DNA of 40,240 nt from Chrysochromulina tobinii (GCA_001275005.1 JWZX01002699.1:1-40240), one strand, 5' to 3'. Shown: positions 1 to 9,442, counted from the stretch's first letter. Notes: generated by a model not told the origin, from the letters alone. Translations and numbers: made by a program.

Positions 1-2
1 GG

Positions 3-3000
3 GAGCAGTCGGCCGCGGCGGCCGCCGCCGAAAAGGCGAGCGCGGTCCGCGGGGCCGAGGCGGAGATCGCGCGAGCTCTGGCAGCTCGCGATGCGGCGAG
101 CGCGCGCGCCGTGTCGGCGGAGGCGACGTCGGCGGCGGCCGCTGCTGAGAGGGAGGAGGCTGTGCGTGCGGCGGAGCGTAACGTGGCGTCCGCGCTGCAG
201 CTGCGCGACGCGGCCTCGGCACGGGCGACCGAGGCGGCGCAGGCTAGGGCACGCGCCGAGGCGGAGGCGAAGGCGGCGGAGGCCGCGGCCGAGTCGGCGA
301 TCCGCTCCGCCACGCTGGAGCACGAGGCGGCCAAGGCCCTGGCGCAGAGAGCCGAGGCCAGCGCCGAGGCCAAGGCGAGCAGCGCGACCGAGGCGGCGGA
401 GGCGGCGGTGAAGGAGGCGCACCTGCGCTCCCTCGATCTCGAGGCGCAGCTCGCGTCGAGCTCGCGCGAGCTCGCGCAGCTGCGCGACGAGCTCGCGCGG
501 GAGAGGAGCGCGAGCGCACGCCGGCTCGAGGCAGCCGAGGCGGCGGCGGCGCGGCTCGAGCGGAGCGAGCGGGAGCTGCTCGCGCGTGGGGAGGCGCTCG
601 AGGCGGCGCGTGCGAGGGAGGCGGCCCGCGAGGCGGCGAGAGAGGCGGCGGTGGAGGCGGCGCGCCAAGCGGACGCGCAGGCGGCGGCGGCGGCGGCGCA
701 GGCGGCGGTGGAGCAGGCGCGCGAAGCGGAGAGGAAGGCACGATCAGATGCGGAAGAGGCGCGGGCGCGCGCGAGGGCGGCTGTGGAGGAAGCCAAGGCA
801 CAGACCCAGACGGCCCACGACGACGCGCGCGTCGCCAAGGCGGAGGCTGCTTCGGCTCGTTCGGAGCTGCACCGCGCGCAAGAGGCGACCAAGACGGCGC
901 GTGCGGCGCAGGCAGAGGCCGAGATGGCGGCGGCAGCGGCGGCGGCGGCCGAGGCGAACGCCAAGGCGCGGGCCGGCCTCAAGGTCACCGAAGCCCACGG
1001 AGCGACCGAAGCCAAGCTCGTGGCCGAAGCCCGGGCCGCGGTGGCGGCCGAGGCCCAGGCGGCGGCCGAGGCGGCGGCGGCGGCCGCGAGCTTGGCGGAG
1101 AAGGGAGCTCGAGCGGAGCTGGACGCTACCGCCAAGGCCGCGGCGGTGGCGGTGGCGGCGGCGCAAGCGCGCGCGCACGAAGCCGAGTCCAAGGCACGCA
1201 GCTCCATCGAAGAAGTCAAGGCGCGCGCGAGGGCGGCTGTGGAGGAAGCCAAGGCACAGACCCAGACGGCCCACGACGACGCGCGCGCCGCCAAGGCGGA
1301 GGCGGCTTCGGCTCGTTCAGAGCTGCACCGCGCCCAAGAGGCGACCAAGACGGCGCGTGCGGCGCAGGCAGAGGCCGAGATGGCGGCGGCGTCGGCGGCG
1401 GCGGCCGAGGCGAACGCCAAAGCGCGAGCGGCGGCGAAGGCGGCGGAGGCGTTCGCGGCGATCGAGGCCAAGGGCGTGGCCGAAGCCAAAGTGGAGGCAG
1501 CGCGGGCGGAGGCCGACTTGGCGCGCGCGGAGGCGGCGCGGGCGGACAAGGGGCGTGCGGAGGCGCGAAACGACGCGTTGCAGGCCAAGGCGCGGTCCGA
1601 GGCGTCGCTCGATGTGAGTGTCGTTAATTGCCTCTTGATGGCCTCTTCTGATTGCCTCTGATTGCCTCTGATTGCACAGGTCCGAGGCGTCGCTTGATGT
1701 GAGAGCGCGCGTGCAGACGCCCTCCTTGGCTGATTGCTGCTGATGACCCTCTGACAGCCTCTGATTGCTTTCTTCATCAGGTGAGAGCGCGCGCGCAGAG
1801 GCCCTCCTTGGCTGATTGCTGCTGATGACCCTCTGACAGCCTCTGATTGCTTTCCTCATCAGGTGAGAGCGCGCGCAGAGGCCCCCCTTGGCTGATTGCT
1901 GCTGATGTCCCTCTGACAGCCTCTGATTGCTTTCCTCATCAGGTGAGAGCGCGCGCACAGGCCCCCCTTGGCTGATTGCTGCTGATGACCCTCTGACAGC
2001 CTCTGATTGCTTTCCTCATCAGGTGAGAGCGCGCGCAGAGGCCCAGGCACACGCAGCCAAGGCGGAGGCTGCGAGGGCTGAGGCGGCGAGGTCCGAGGCC
2101 GTTGAGGCCGCCAGGACGGCAGGGGCGCGAGCGGAGGCGGCAGAGGCGGCCAAGGCGGCCGCTGTTAAGGCCGAGGCCGCCGCGACGGCGCGGGAAGAGG
2201 CCGCAGAGGCGGCAAGGGCGACTGCAGAGGCGGCCAGGGCAAGTGCGGAAGCGGCGAGGGCGGAGGCTGTACTGGCCGAAGCGGCGGCGGTGGCGAGGGC
2301 GGAGGCCGCGGAGGCAGCCAAGGCGGACGCTGTGAGGGCTGAGGCGGCGGCCCTTGCCCGCGCCGAGGCGGCGGAGGCGGCGAGGGAGGCGGCGGAGGCG
2401 GCGAGGGCGGCGTCGGCGGAGGCGGCGAGGGCGCTCAGCACGGCGCGGTCCCAGCCGCCGGTGCAAGCACAGTCCTTACGGGCCGCCGAGCCCGAGACGC
2501 GCCGTGCTGAGCAGCTGGCCGAGCAGCTGGCCGCCGTGCAGACGGAGCTGGCGGAGGCGCGCGCGGCGCTCCTCGGGCAGCCGCTCCGAGCCGACCAGGC
2601 CGCCGCCGTCCAAGCCGCCGCCGCCGGCAGGGTGGACAGAGTGGACAGGGTGGACATTGTCCTGCCGAGTCCGGCCACGTCCCCAGCCGTTGAAGGTCAA
2701 GTCGCTCCATTGACGAACCAACCGTTGACGAACCAGCCGTTGACGAACCAGGGTCCCGTCGAGAAGGACGTGAGAGCGCTCGAGCGCCGTACTGAGCGCC
2801 AGTTGGAGCTCGAGCACTCGACGGCCGAGGCGCTGCGCGCGCAGCTCGCCGCCCAGGCCGAGCTGCACCTCGCGCAGCTCGCCGCCCAAGCCGAGGCTCA
2901 CCAAGCCCAGCAGAGGGAGATGGCGGAGCGTCATCGTGCAGCCCTCGCCGAGAAGCGCGAGGAGAAGAAGAGCCTCGCGAAACAGCTGGCCGACGTGAGC

Positions 3001-4885
3001 AAGGCGCAGCGGCGTGAAGAGAAGCGAGCGTCGGACAAGAGCGCCGAGTTGAGCGAGGACCTCGAGAAGCTGCGCGCCGAGCTGAGCACTGTGGAGGCCG
3101 AGCGGCGGGAGCTCGAGGAGGCGGCGAGATCGCGCCTCAAATCGCTCAAGGCGCTGCAGGAGGATGCGGCGAGGGCGATCAAGGCGCTCCATGCCGAGCG
3201 CGCCGAGAAGACGCAGCTCGAGAGCCGGCTGGCGCATTCGATCGCCGAGGTTGGCTCGCACAAGTCCGCCGTGTCGCGGCTGACGAAAGAGGTGGCCGCC
3301 AAGCACGCACCTGATTGCACCGGATTGCACCGGATGGCACCCGATGGCCTCACTCATCAGGTGGCCTAAGGACGCACCTGATTCAGGTGGCCTAAGGACG
3401 CACCTGATTGCACCTGATTGCACCTGATTGCACCGGATGGCCTCCCTCATCAGGTGGCCGCCAAGGACGCTCAGTTGCGCGAGGTGCGCGCGCGCCTCGA
3501 GGAGCGATCTGCCGCGAGCCTGGGCCACGAGGACGAGCGCAAGCGGCTCGAGGAGAAGCTCAAGGGGATGCAGGGCGAGCTCGCACGTCGAGATCGTCAA
3601 GCAAGCGATCTCAAAGCGAAGGTGGATCCCCTCGAAGGCTTGCACAAGTCCTCATTGCACCTGAGTGCCCCTGAGTGCACTTGAGTGCACCTGAGTGCAC
3701 CTGAGTGCACATGATTGCACCTGAGTGCACCTGATTGCTTTGGATGGCCTCCCTCATCAGGTGGATCAGCTCGAGGGCAGCCTGCTGAGTGAGAAGAGCG
3801 CCGTCGAGGAGCGCGCGGCGCAGTCCGCCGCCGAGCCCCTGAGGCGGGCCCTCGAGCGCAAGGAAACCGCGCTGCGCTCGATGAAGCTCAAGCTCGAGGT
3901 GGTTCAGGCGGAGCTGAGTGGCAGCCGGGCGGAGCTTGAAGGCGCCAAGGCGGAGGTGGCGAAGCGCGAGGCGAGGACGCGCAAGCAATCCGAGGCGGCG
4001 CACGCAGCGCTCGGTGTGCAGCTCGACAGGGCGCACGCCGACCGTGATGAGCTTCGGCTGCTCCTCCATCGGATCGCCCATGTCCTCGAGCAGACAAGGA
4101 CGAGTAGAGAAGCGACCGAGGCGGCCGGCCAGCGGCGCGCCGTCGCGGGCGGTACCACGGGTTCGTCAGCGCTACGCGAGCTCGGCGAGCTCGGCGGAGA
4201 TTTGGAGCTCGCTGCCAACGAGGACATGCAAGTGAGTGCGCTGGCCCACTCGCTGCTGCAGCTCTCTCCCGAGCAGCTCGGGCTGAGGCCGCGCACCGAG
4301 ATCGGGGGCGAGATGGTGAGCGGCCAGGGGGGCGCGAGCGAGAACGCGCCACCGCAGCTGCTGCTCACGTCCGCTGCCGATGTGGCAGCGGCCACGAGCA
4401 CCTCGCGGCATCAGAAGCAGCTCAGGACGGCGCTCTCGGAGCCGTTGGACGCGCAGGTGCGTTGATTGCCACTGATGATCTGCCTTGCATGCACGTGCTC
4501 ACCACGGCGCTCTCGGAGCCGTTGGACGCACAGGCCGCGTTCACCATCTTCTCGCGCCTCGTGCAGCAGCTGCCGCCATCCGGGGCGGCGCAGCAGCGCG
4601 GGACGGACGAGGCGGTGCAGCAGGCGCTCCATGAGTACGAGGCGATGCTCCGTCAGATCCGCTCGCAAGTCGTCACCGAGAAGGCGGACTACGAAGTCAA
4701 GCTCGCGCAGCGAGATCGCGTGATTGCGGGGCTGCGCGTCCGGCTGCAGGTGAGTGTCGTTAATTGCATCTTGATGGCCTCTTCTGATTGCCTCTGATTG
4801 CCGCTGATTGCGGCGGCTGCGCGTCCGACTGCAGGAGGCCGGGGTCGCGGGCACGTATGGGGTCGGCCACGTCACGTTTGAGTGA
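3..4885 (+). CDS. Giant Ala/Glu-rich coiled-coil protein, 5' end outside window, six exons
   Basis: The reading frame is open from base 3, so the 5' end lies outside the window. Exons inferred from frame and GT-AG signals are 3-1613, 2023-3291, 3454-3621, 3761-4456, 4534-4749 and 4835-4885; every junction is phase 0 and the total is about 1,336 residues before TGA. The first 800 or so residues are almost pure Ala/Glu/Lys/Arg with regular EAA spacing, as in a very long single alpha-helix or coiled coil. A less biased stretch with NQPLT repeats (about 2700-2760) follows, then a more conventional coiled coil, then a short non-repetitive tail. No catalytic domain is visible. The family is not recognised; a cytoskeletal or structural filament role is only a guess. 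All five introns are unusual repeat-built introns, listed separately. Confidence is high for coding and moderate for the exact splice sites, since duplicated exon ends give alternatives. Confidence 0.75.
765..1429 (+). repeat. Two 209-bp direct repeats inside the first exon (765-973 and 1221-1429)
   Basis: The segment at 765-973 recurs at 1221-1429 with an offset of 456 bp (152 codons) and only scattered substitutions. Both copies encode the same roughly 69-residue block, including EAKAQTQTAHDDAR and SELHRAQEATKTARAAQ. The offset is a multiple of three, so the copies are in frame. This is a segmental duplication within the coiled coil. Confidence 0.85.
1614..2022 (+). repeat. Intron made of a tandem array of intron-like units
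   Basis: This phase-0 intron lies between codons ending at 1613 and starting at 2023. It opens with GTGAGTGTCGTTAATTGC and holds a second copy of the upstream exon end (GGTCCGAGGCGTCGCT, 1680-1695; original 1595-1610). Four tandem units follow: 1699-1780, 1781-1862, 1863-1942 and 1943-2022 (82, 82, 80, 80 bp). Each unit begins GTGAGAGCGCGC, the same bases that start the next exon, and ends CATCAG, so each could be an intron by itself. The internal sequence has a roughly 10-bp rhythm of CTGATTGC-like words. Confidence 0.8.
3292..3453 (+). repeat. Repeat-built intron, three GTGGCC...CAG units
   Basis: This is a phase-0 intron of 162 bp. It is made of units 3292-3360, 3361-3386 and 3387-3453, each starting GTGGCC and ending in CAG. 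The first unit opens with GTGGCCGCCAAGCACGC, which nearly matches the first 17 bases of the downstream exon (3454-3470). The interior has CACCTGATTG decamers and ends GGATGGCCTCCCTCATCAG. The middle units carry an in-frame TAA (GTG GCC TAA), so retaining them would truncate the protein. Confidence 0.75.
3622..3760 (+). repeat. Repeat-built intron with a 10-bp minisatellite
   Basis: This is a phase-0 intron of 139 bp. It opens with GTGGATCCCCTCGAAGGC, a diverged copy of the downstream exon start at 3761 (GTGGATCAGCTCGAGGGC). From about 3657 to 3740 the sequence repeats with an exact 10-bp period, consensus CTGAGTGCAC or CTGATTGCAC. It ends TTTGGATGGCCTCCCTCATCAG apart from the first two bases, the same 3' end as the preceding intron. 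Confidence 0.75.
4457..4533 (+). repeat. Short intron whose 3' half duplicates the upstream exon end
   Basis: This is a phase-0 intron of 77 bp. Its last 30 bases (4504-4533) repeat the last 30 bases of the upstream exon (4427-4456) with one mismatch, ending in the same GCxCAG. The unique part starts GTGCGTTGATTGCCACTGATG and contains TTGCATGCACGTGCTCACC, a segment that has a match near 39600. Confidence 0.7.
4750..4834 (+). repeat. Short intron sharing its 5' half with the intron at 1614
   Basis: This is a phase-0 intron of 85 bp. The first roughly 50 bases, from GTGAGTGTCGTTAATTGC, are nearly identical to those at 1614. The last 20 bases (4815-4834) repeat the upstream exon end (4730-4749) with one mismatch. 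Removing it joins the coiled-coil exon to a final 16-codon exon ending TGA at 4883-4885. Confidence 0.7.
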
Positions 4886-5261
4886 GAGGACGCGCGCCGC
4901 TACCGGTTCCTACTCGCCCAGGCCGTCTCAACCCAATCAAGTCAATTCAGGGCATTGCAGTCATGATTATGCTCAACATGCTCATGGCCATGGCCCATGC
5001 ATGGGGAGGTTTGAATCCCAAACCGAACTCGCGTGTGCTTTTGTGTCGAGTCGAGTGTCGTGTGCTGCGGCGTCACGCGGGGCCGTATCGCGTATAATGC
5101 CCCATCGTAACTACTATTCAACATTAAAATTTATAAAAAATTATATAGTTCGGTTATAGATAACTAGACACCGTCCCGGCCCCGGGCGGCCAAGCGCACG
5201 CTTCAAGTTACGAAATTAAGGCACAGCCGCAAGTACAGGAAGGACACGCCAATAAAAGTCG
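4886..5261. other. Intergenic, convergent gene ends, AT-rich patch
   Basis: No convincing gene is seen. The stretch holds the 3' flanks of two convergent genes. Bases 5105-5165 are strikingly AT-rich for this genome and could contain 3' end-formation signals of either gene (inference). Confidence 0.5.
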
Positions 5262-6200
5262 TCAGATCGCCGGCAGTTGGAAGGTCACTTTCCGCCGCAG
5301 AGGATGGGCCGACTCCGTCGATAAGCGCGCCGCCCGACGGGTCGAGCGTTTCATGGACTCGTCCACCATCCGACTGATTCGGTTGGAGTTGACCACCATC
5401 CCAAAAGGGAAGCGATCCGGATCTGTCAGGGCCGAGAACGGCTCGCATGGAGGCGCGCTGCTCTTGACGCTGCTCGGCGCGACGCACTCGTGCATCCGCT
5501 CCCGCTTGCGCGCGGCGGCGTTTGCGTTCAGAATGAGCGCGCAGAACTTGTCGAGGTCCAGCTCGTCGTCGATGGTGCAGTGCACGGCCGCTATGGCTTC
5601 GCGAGTATCCGTGATGCCAATGGACTGAAGAGGCTCTTTGAGCTCCTGAAGGGAGAGAGAGCCGTTTCCGTTGGTATCGAGGGCATGGAACGCTCGTTGC
5701 AGCGCGTCGCGCGTGCTCTCCGGGATGATCGTGCGCCGCGGCGACATACGAGAGTGACCCGCGCACCACTCGGTTTGCTCCTTTTCGAGCAGCAGCAGTT
5801 GGTGCTCGCTCAGTCCACGGGGGGATAGCCAGTCTTGCTTCCGAGGGGATGCGAGCAGCGACGGCAGCGACGGCAGCGGCGGCGGCGGCGGAGGCGGGCG
5901 CGGCAACTCGGCTGAGTTCCTTGGCGAGCGGGACATGCCCTTGAAGCCCGTACCGCTGCTCGACGACGGCACAGACTCGAGCCCCTCGGCCGCCGCGGCC
6001 GTTCTGGCGTTGTCAGTGGTCATGGTTGATGACGGCGGAGCAGGTGCATTGGATGGCCGGGCTTGCGAGGGCGGAGGAAAGAAGTGGGGAGGTAATTGCC
6101 CAGGTGCGACACGGGTTCGGGAGGTGCTCGCAACGTGCTGAGCGGCCATGCTGTCCAGCTCACGTGCCACCAGGTTGAGCGGCCGTACGCGGACGGGCAT
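5262..6200 (-). CDS. EF-hand calcium-binding protein with Pro-rich N-terminus
   Basis: A single-exon ORF of 312 residues from an ATG at 6200. One canonical EF-hand loop is visible, DTNGNGSLSLQE, with D, N, N, S and E at coordinating positions, set in a longer helical stretch that begins RDALQRAFHALD. A second, degenerate EF-hand probably follows around TIDDELDLDKFC. The first roughly 150 residues are low-complexity, rich in Ser, Pro and Ala, with a run of seven prolines. A calcium sensor or regulatory role is inferred from the EF-hand pair. Several in-frame ATGs occur near the N-terminus, so the start could be later. No signal peptide or membrane segment is seen. Confidence 0.75.
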   Translation of the reverse strand: MPVRVRPLNLVARELDSMAAQHVASTSRTRVAPGQLPPHFFPPPSQARPSNAPAPPSSTMTTDNARTAAAAEGLESVPSSSSGTGFKGMSRSPRNSAELPRPPPPPPPLPSLPSLLASPRKQDWLSPRGLSEHQLLLLEKEQTEWCAGHSRMSPRRTIIPESTRDALQRAFHALDTNGNGSLSLQELKEPLQSIGITDTREAIAAVHCTIDDELDLDKFCALILNANAAARKRERMHECVAPSSVKSSAPPCEPFSALTDPDRFPFGMVVNSNRISRMVDESMKRSTRRAARLSTESAHPLRRKVTFQLPAI

Positions 6201-6529
6201 TTTGTGGGGCAGTCTGTTTCGTTTCCAATGGCAGTTTCGTTTCCACGTTCTTGAGATTACATAAAGGCAACGATTGCATGCTGATGGCAGTCAGTCAGGC
6301 TCGAGAGACGCGTGCGGACGTCACGTTTGGTCGCCATTCCACGACACCTGTTTGGGAAACTGAATGGTTTAGCGTAGACTTTGAAAGGGGAGTGGTCTCT
6401 TCGTATTTTTCATTCATGTACTCCGAAAGTTACATACCTCAAGGCAAGATGACGAGTAGATGGCGTTCATGATAGCTTTCCTTCGCCTGGTACCTTCAGT
6501 TAATGACAGCCCCCACGAGCGCAGAGTGA
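6201..6529. other. Intergenic between two minus-strand genes
   Basis: Nothing recognisable. The stretch is relatively AT-richer than its flanks and presumably holds the promoter of the EF-hand gene and the 3' flank of the gene to its right. Confidence 0.4.
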
Positions 6530-7456
6530 CTAATAACAATCACCAATCTTTGCAAGGCGCGAGTGCCGGCGGCGGACATCCCGTGCATGGCATTCCTCGG
6601 CCCTCGCACAATTGCGGACCGAGGTACGAGCCGCGCAACTGCGGCTTGTGCGGCTGCGCGGCTTGAGCTCATTGCCGCGCCGCGCAGCCGCACGAGCCCT
6701 CCTCCGGCTCTCACGGACGCGCCCCCGAGCCACGGCCGCCCTCTCCCCCCTCCCCCGTCGTCTCATATTAGGGTATTCCCAAGCATCTGCCCAATTCTCT
6801 GCCCAAGCATCTGCCTCTGCCTCTGCCCAAGCCTCCGCCCGAGCCGCCTTCGCCTTCCTCCGAGCCCTCGCCCAAGCCTCTGCCTTCTTCACAGCAGCTA
6901 CCACCGCCGCCTTCGAAGCAGCAACCGCCGCCGCCTTCGCAGCGACAAGTGCCACCGCCCTCTCAAACGCCTTCTCAGCGGCAACCGCCGCCGTCTTTTC
7001 TGCTGTCTTCTCGTCATAGTGGACGTTCGCGAGCTTAAGAGCGGCGTAGCATGCATCCGTGAGCGTCGGATCAAGGGCCTTTGCCTTGTTGTTAATCGAT
7101 GCGTCCACGATGGGCGCGGCGCTTGCAATCATTGCGAGCGGCGTCTTGCACTTCATCATCTCATGTTTGTTCGTCGCAAGCCACGTGCGGCAGCGGGAAA
7201 TGACGCCGCTGTCGATTGGCATATCGGTGGTGGTCAACTCGGCGACGTACTTGACAAGGCTTGCGGGCATGCCATCCGAGGAGGATGCAAGGGAGGCGAG
7301 AGCGCCGGCAGCCGTCTTCATTGCAGACGCACGGCGGCAAGCGGCCTGCACGGCGTCCCACTCGCTCATGCGGCGTGAGGTGAGCAGACGCTTCATCTCA
7401 GCGACAGCCCACCCCGCCGCGTCGGAGGGCAATGGAATGGTTTGGTTGGAGGGCAT
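6530..7456 (-). CDS. Unrecognised Ala-rich protein
   Basis: The ATG at 7456 opens an ORF of about 308 residues. The open frame extends upstream to 7747 but has no other ATG. The first roughly 150 residues look like a folded helical domain (SEWDAVQAACRRASAMK, SLVKYVAELTTTDMP, ISRCRTWLATNKHEMMKCK). A long Ala/Lys/Glu helix follows, with AWAEAEADAWAENWADAW near its end. After about residue 225 the composition becomes Arg-rich and looks like a wrong-frame translation, so the true C-terminus may lie earlier or be reached by an unseen splice. No family is recognised and no function is proposed. Confidence is moderate for the N-terminal part and low for the tail. Confidence 0.5.
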   Translation of the reverse strand: MPSNQTIPLPSDAAGWAVAEMKRLLTSRRMSEWDAVQAACRRASAMKTAAGALASLASSSDGMPASLVKYVAELTTTDMPIDSGVISRCRTWLATNKHEMMKCKTPLAMIASAAPIVDASINNKAKALDPTLTDACYAALKLANVHYDEKTAEKTAAVAAEKAFERAVALVAAKAAAVAASKAAVVAAVKKAEAWARARRKAKAARAEAWAEAEADAWAENWADAWEYPNMRRRGRGERAAVARGRVRESRRRARAAARRGNELKPRSRTSRSCAARTSVRNCARAEECHARDVRRRHSRLAKIGDCY

Positions 7457-8617
7457 TGGAAAGGAGCCTGTGTGCTCGGGTTTTGAGAAGAGTGTGCTTG
7501 CCTTGGCATTTCCGCGAACGCGCTTGTCTTTCGCTCGACTTTTGCATAATCCTCTTGCCAGTCTGGCCCTTCTCTTCTGGGAAGGCCTGAGACCTGCGTT
7601 TGGGAACACACGAGACTGGATGCGCTGCCGCGGACGCGGTGGCCGCCGGCGCCGCCGTGACGCACAGCAGCCTCTTTGGCTGTGATGGGGGCCGGCACTT
7701 GCCTGTTCGCGGTTGCGCCCCCGAAATGCGAAAACAACGGCACACAAAGACAGACCGAAGCTCTATACTCTGAAACTCTCGGTCAAGTCTCGAAAGACGG
7801 CCTGGTGTGAAGCGAAATATGCAGGACAGTAATTTTCTTTGTCGGTCTCCTACATCCGCTCCGGGTCCGATATGCGCGGGTGAATGCGAGGGTCTGTCAC
7901 TGTTGCGGTTTTCAAGCAGATCGGCTGTTTGGCACGCGTTCTGAGTGCTTTCGCCCAAGCTGTCATGTTCGGCTCATTCCCCCAGCCATCAATTGGATCG
8001 GATGGCGCTCAACCCGTACGTGCCGGCGGCTCTCGCGTCGTGCTGCACGTTAGTGTCGAACGTAGTGCGGCTCACTTAGCGCCTCGCTGAGCGGCCACCT
8101 CTGTGGAAGCCTCTGTGAAGGGCTCGCTGAGCGCCTCCGCTGAGCGGCTTGTCTGCCGCCATGCAGTCGCACGCGTTGCCGAACCACGACGTCGTCGCAC
8201 CGGCGCTCTTGGCGTAGTCGTTGAGGCTTCTCAGGCCCAGGACGCGATGAATGGCTCTCCGCTTGCGTCGTGGTATGAGCCGTTGACGCCGGGGCCGAAT
8301 ACGCCTCCCAGGCTGTCGTCTTCCGACGACTGTGTGGCCGGCACAGGAGAGGGCAGGGCGGACGCCGTCTGAGCAAAGGGACCGTGGATCAACAGCAACG
8401 TCTGGTCGGTGAAGGAGCGGCGGAGTTCCGAGCGCGCACGCCTCGGTGAGGAGTCCTGCCGAAACTATTTGGGAAGCTGTTGTTCGCCGCAACGGCAGGC
8501 AGAGGAAGTGGCAGGAGGCGAACCGCTGAAATTCGGAATATCGAATGGTATCGAATCTTGTGAGCTATATGCCTAAGTGTAGAAGCGGCATCTCTGCCGA
8601 AGGCATGCGCGCTGGTG
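7457..8617. other. Largely non-coding stretch
   Basis: No ORF here has a convincing protein composition on either strand. One minus-strand segment around 8120-8240 encodes a locally plausible peptide (SLNDYAKSAGATTSWFGNA) and could be an exon, but no splice partners could be fixed. Confidence 0.35.
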
Positions 8618-8815
8618 TCACGGCATACCAAGAAAGTAAACCATCCCTGTGGTAAGTAATGCCACGATGACAAGGAAGAACCATAGCTCCCGGTGACTTT
8701 GCTCCTCCTCAAGCATTTGCTTGGAAGATACTAGGGACCGAACGTATTCTGGGAGTTCGAGACAAAAGGGCCAGAAGACCCACGCGGCGCCTTGCGTCAC
8801 GATATGAAGGTCCAT
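8618..8815 (-). CDS. Possible small membrane protein or terminal exon
   Basis: The ATG at 8815 opens a 65-residue ORF. Its composition is unlike the Arg/Ala-rich shadows around it: an aromatic segment (AAWVFWPFCLELPEYVRSL), a charged stretch (QMLEEEQSHREL), then one strong membrane segment (WFFLVIVALLTTGMVYFL). The frame stays plausible upstream of the ATG (SSADKNPVVGP), which suggests it may be an exon of a larger gene spliced after an AG near 8860. A GTATGC near 8630 could be a donor. No family is recognised. Confidence 0.35.
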   Translation of the reverse strand: MDLHIVTQGAAWVFWPFCLELPEYVRSLVSSKQMLEEEQSHRELWFFLVIVALLTTGMVYFLGMP

Positions 8816-9310
8816 TGGACCTACAACAGGGTTTTTGTCGGCCGACGAGGTGCAGATTCTGTGTCGCCCCCGACTTTTCGTTTTCGAAACTTGGACAAAC
8901 TTGTTTGACCTTCATGCGAAAAGGTCACCTAGGAATGACTCACGTAATTACAAGGAGTTTTGGAACCCCTCATCCCCAACCCACCGACGCTAAATCGAAG
9001 CGGAGCACCACGCCACCCCTGCCGACTTCGTTTGCCTAGTCAGTCAGTCACATGCCCTACATTTCGCCTCACGCCATTGCTTCGTATACCTCTGTCATCG
9101 CATAGTCATCGCATGACCTATCTCCTCCACGCTCTGCTTACACTTCGCCCATCTCTCTGACTCTCTCTCTCAAGATCCCGTCTCTATAGCCAACCATCAC
9201 CACAGCGAGTACTCCAGCTCTCGGCACAGCTCCTCGCGCCCGCCATGGCGCCCGTGCAGCTTTGGCCATAGTTCGCCCACATCAGCGCTCAGACGACACA
9301 CCAGACCAGC

Positions 9311-9388
9311 CACCTCGGCGCTCGGGGCTATGTGCATATGCCATATGCCCACCTCGGCGCTCGGGGTTATGCTCGTATGCCATGTGCC
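9311..9388. repeat. 39-bp tandem duplication
   Basis: The segment starting CACCTCGGCGCTCGGGG at 9311 recurs at 9350 with a 39-bp period and a few substitutions. Confidence 0.7.
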
Positions 9389-9442
9389 CACCAACTCGTC
9401 CCCGAACTCACCCTCGATGCGGAGCGACGAAATACGGTTTCG

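Noticed and set aside
244-801. Long antisense Pro/Ala/Arg-rich ORF
   Set aside because: It is the shadow of a GC-rich Ala/Glu coiled-coil frame; composition is purely that of the complementary strand.
1681-1698. Mini-exon between two introns (duplicated exon end in the first intron)
   Set aside because: Read in phase 0 it contains a stop (TGA) and would not keep the frame, so it is treated as part of one intron.
1699-2022. CRISPR-like array of four about 80-bp repeats
   Set aside because: The units are contiguous with no unique spacers and sit in frame between two exons; they are intron repeats in a eukaryotic gene.
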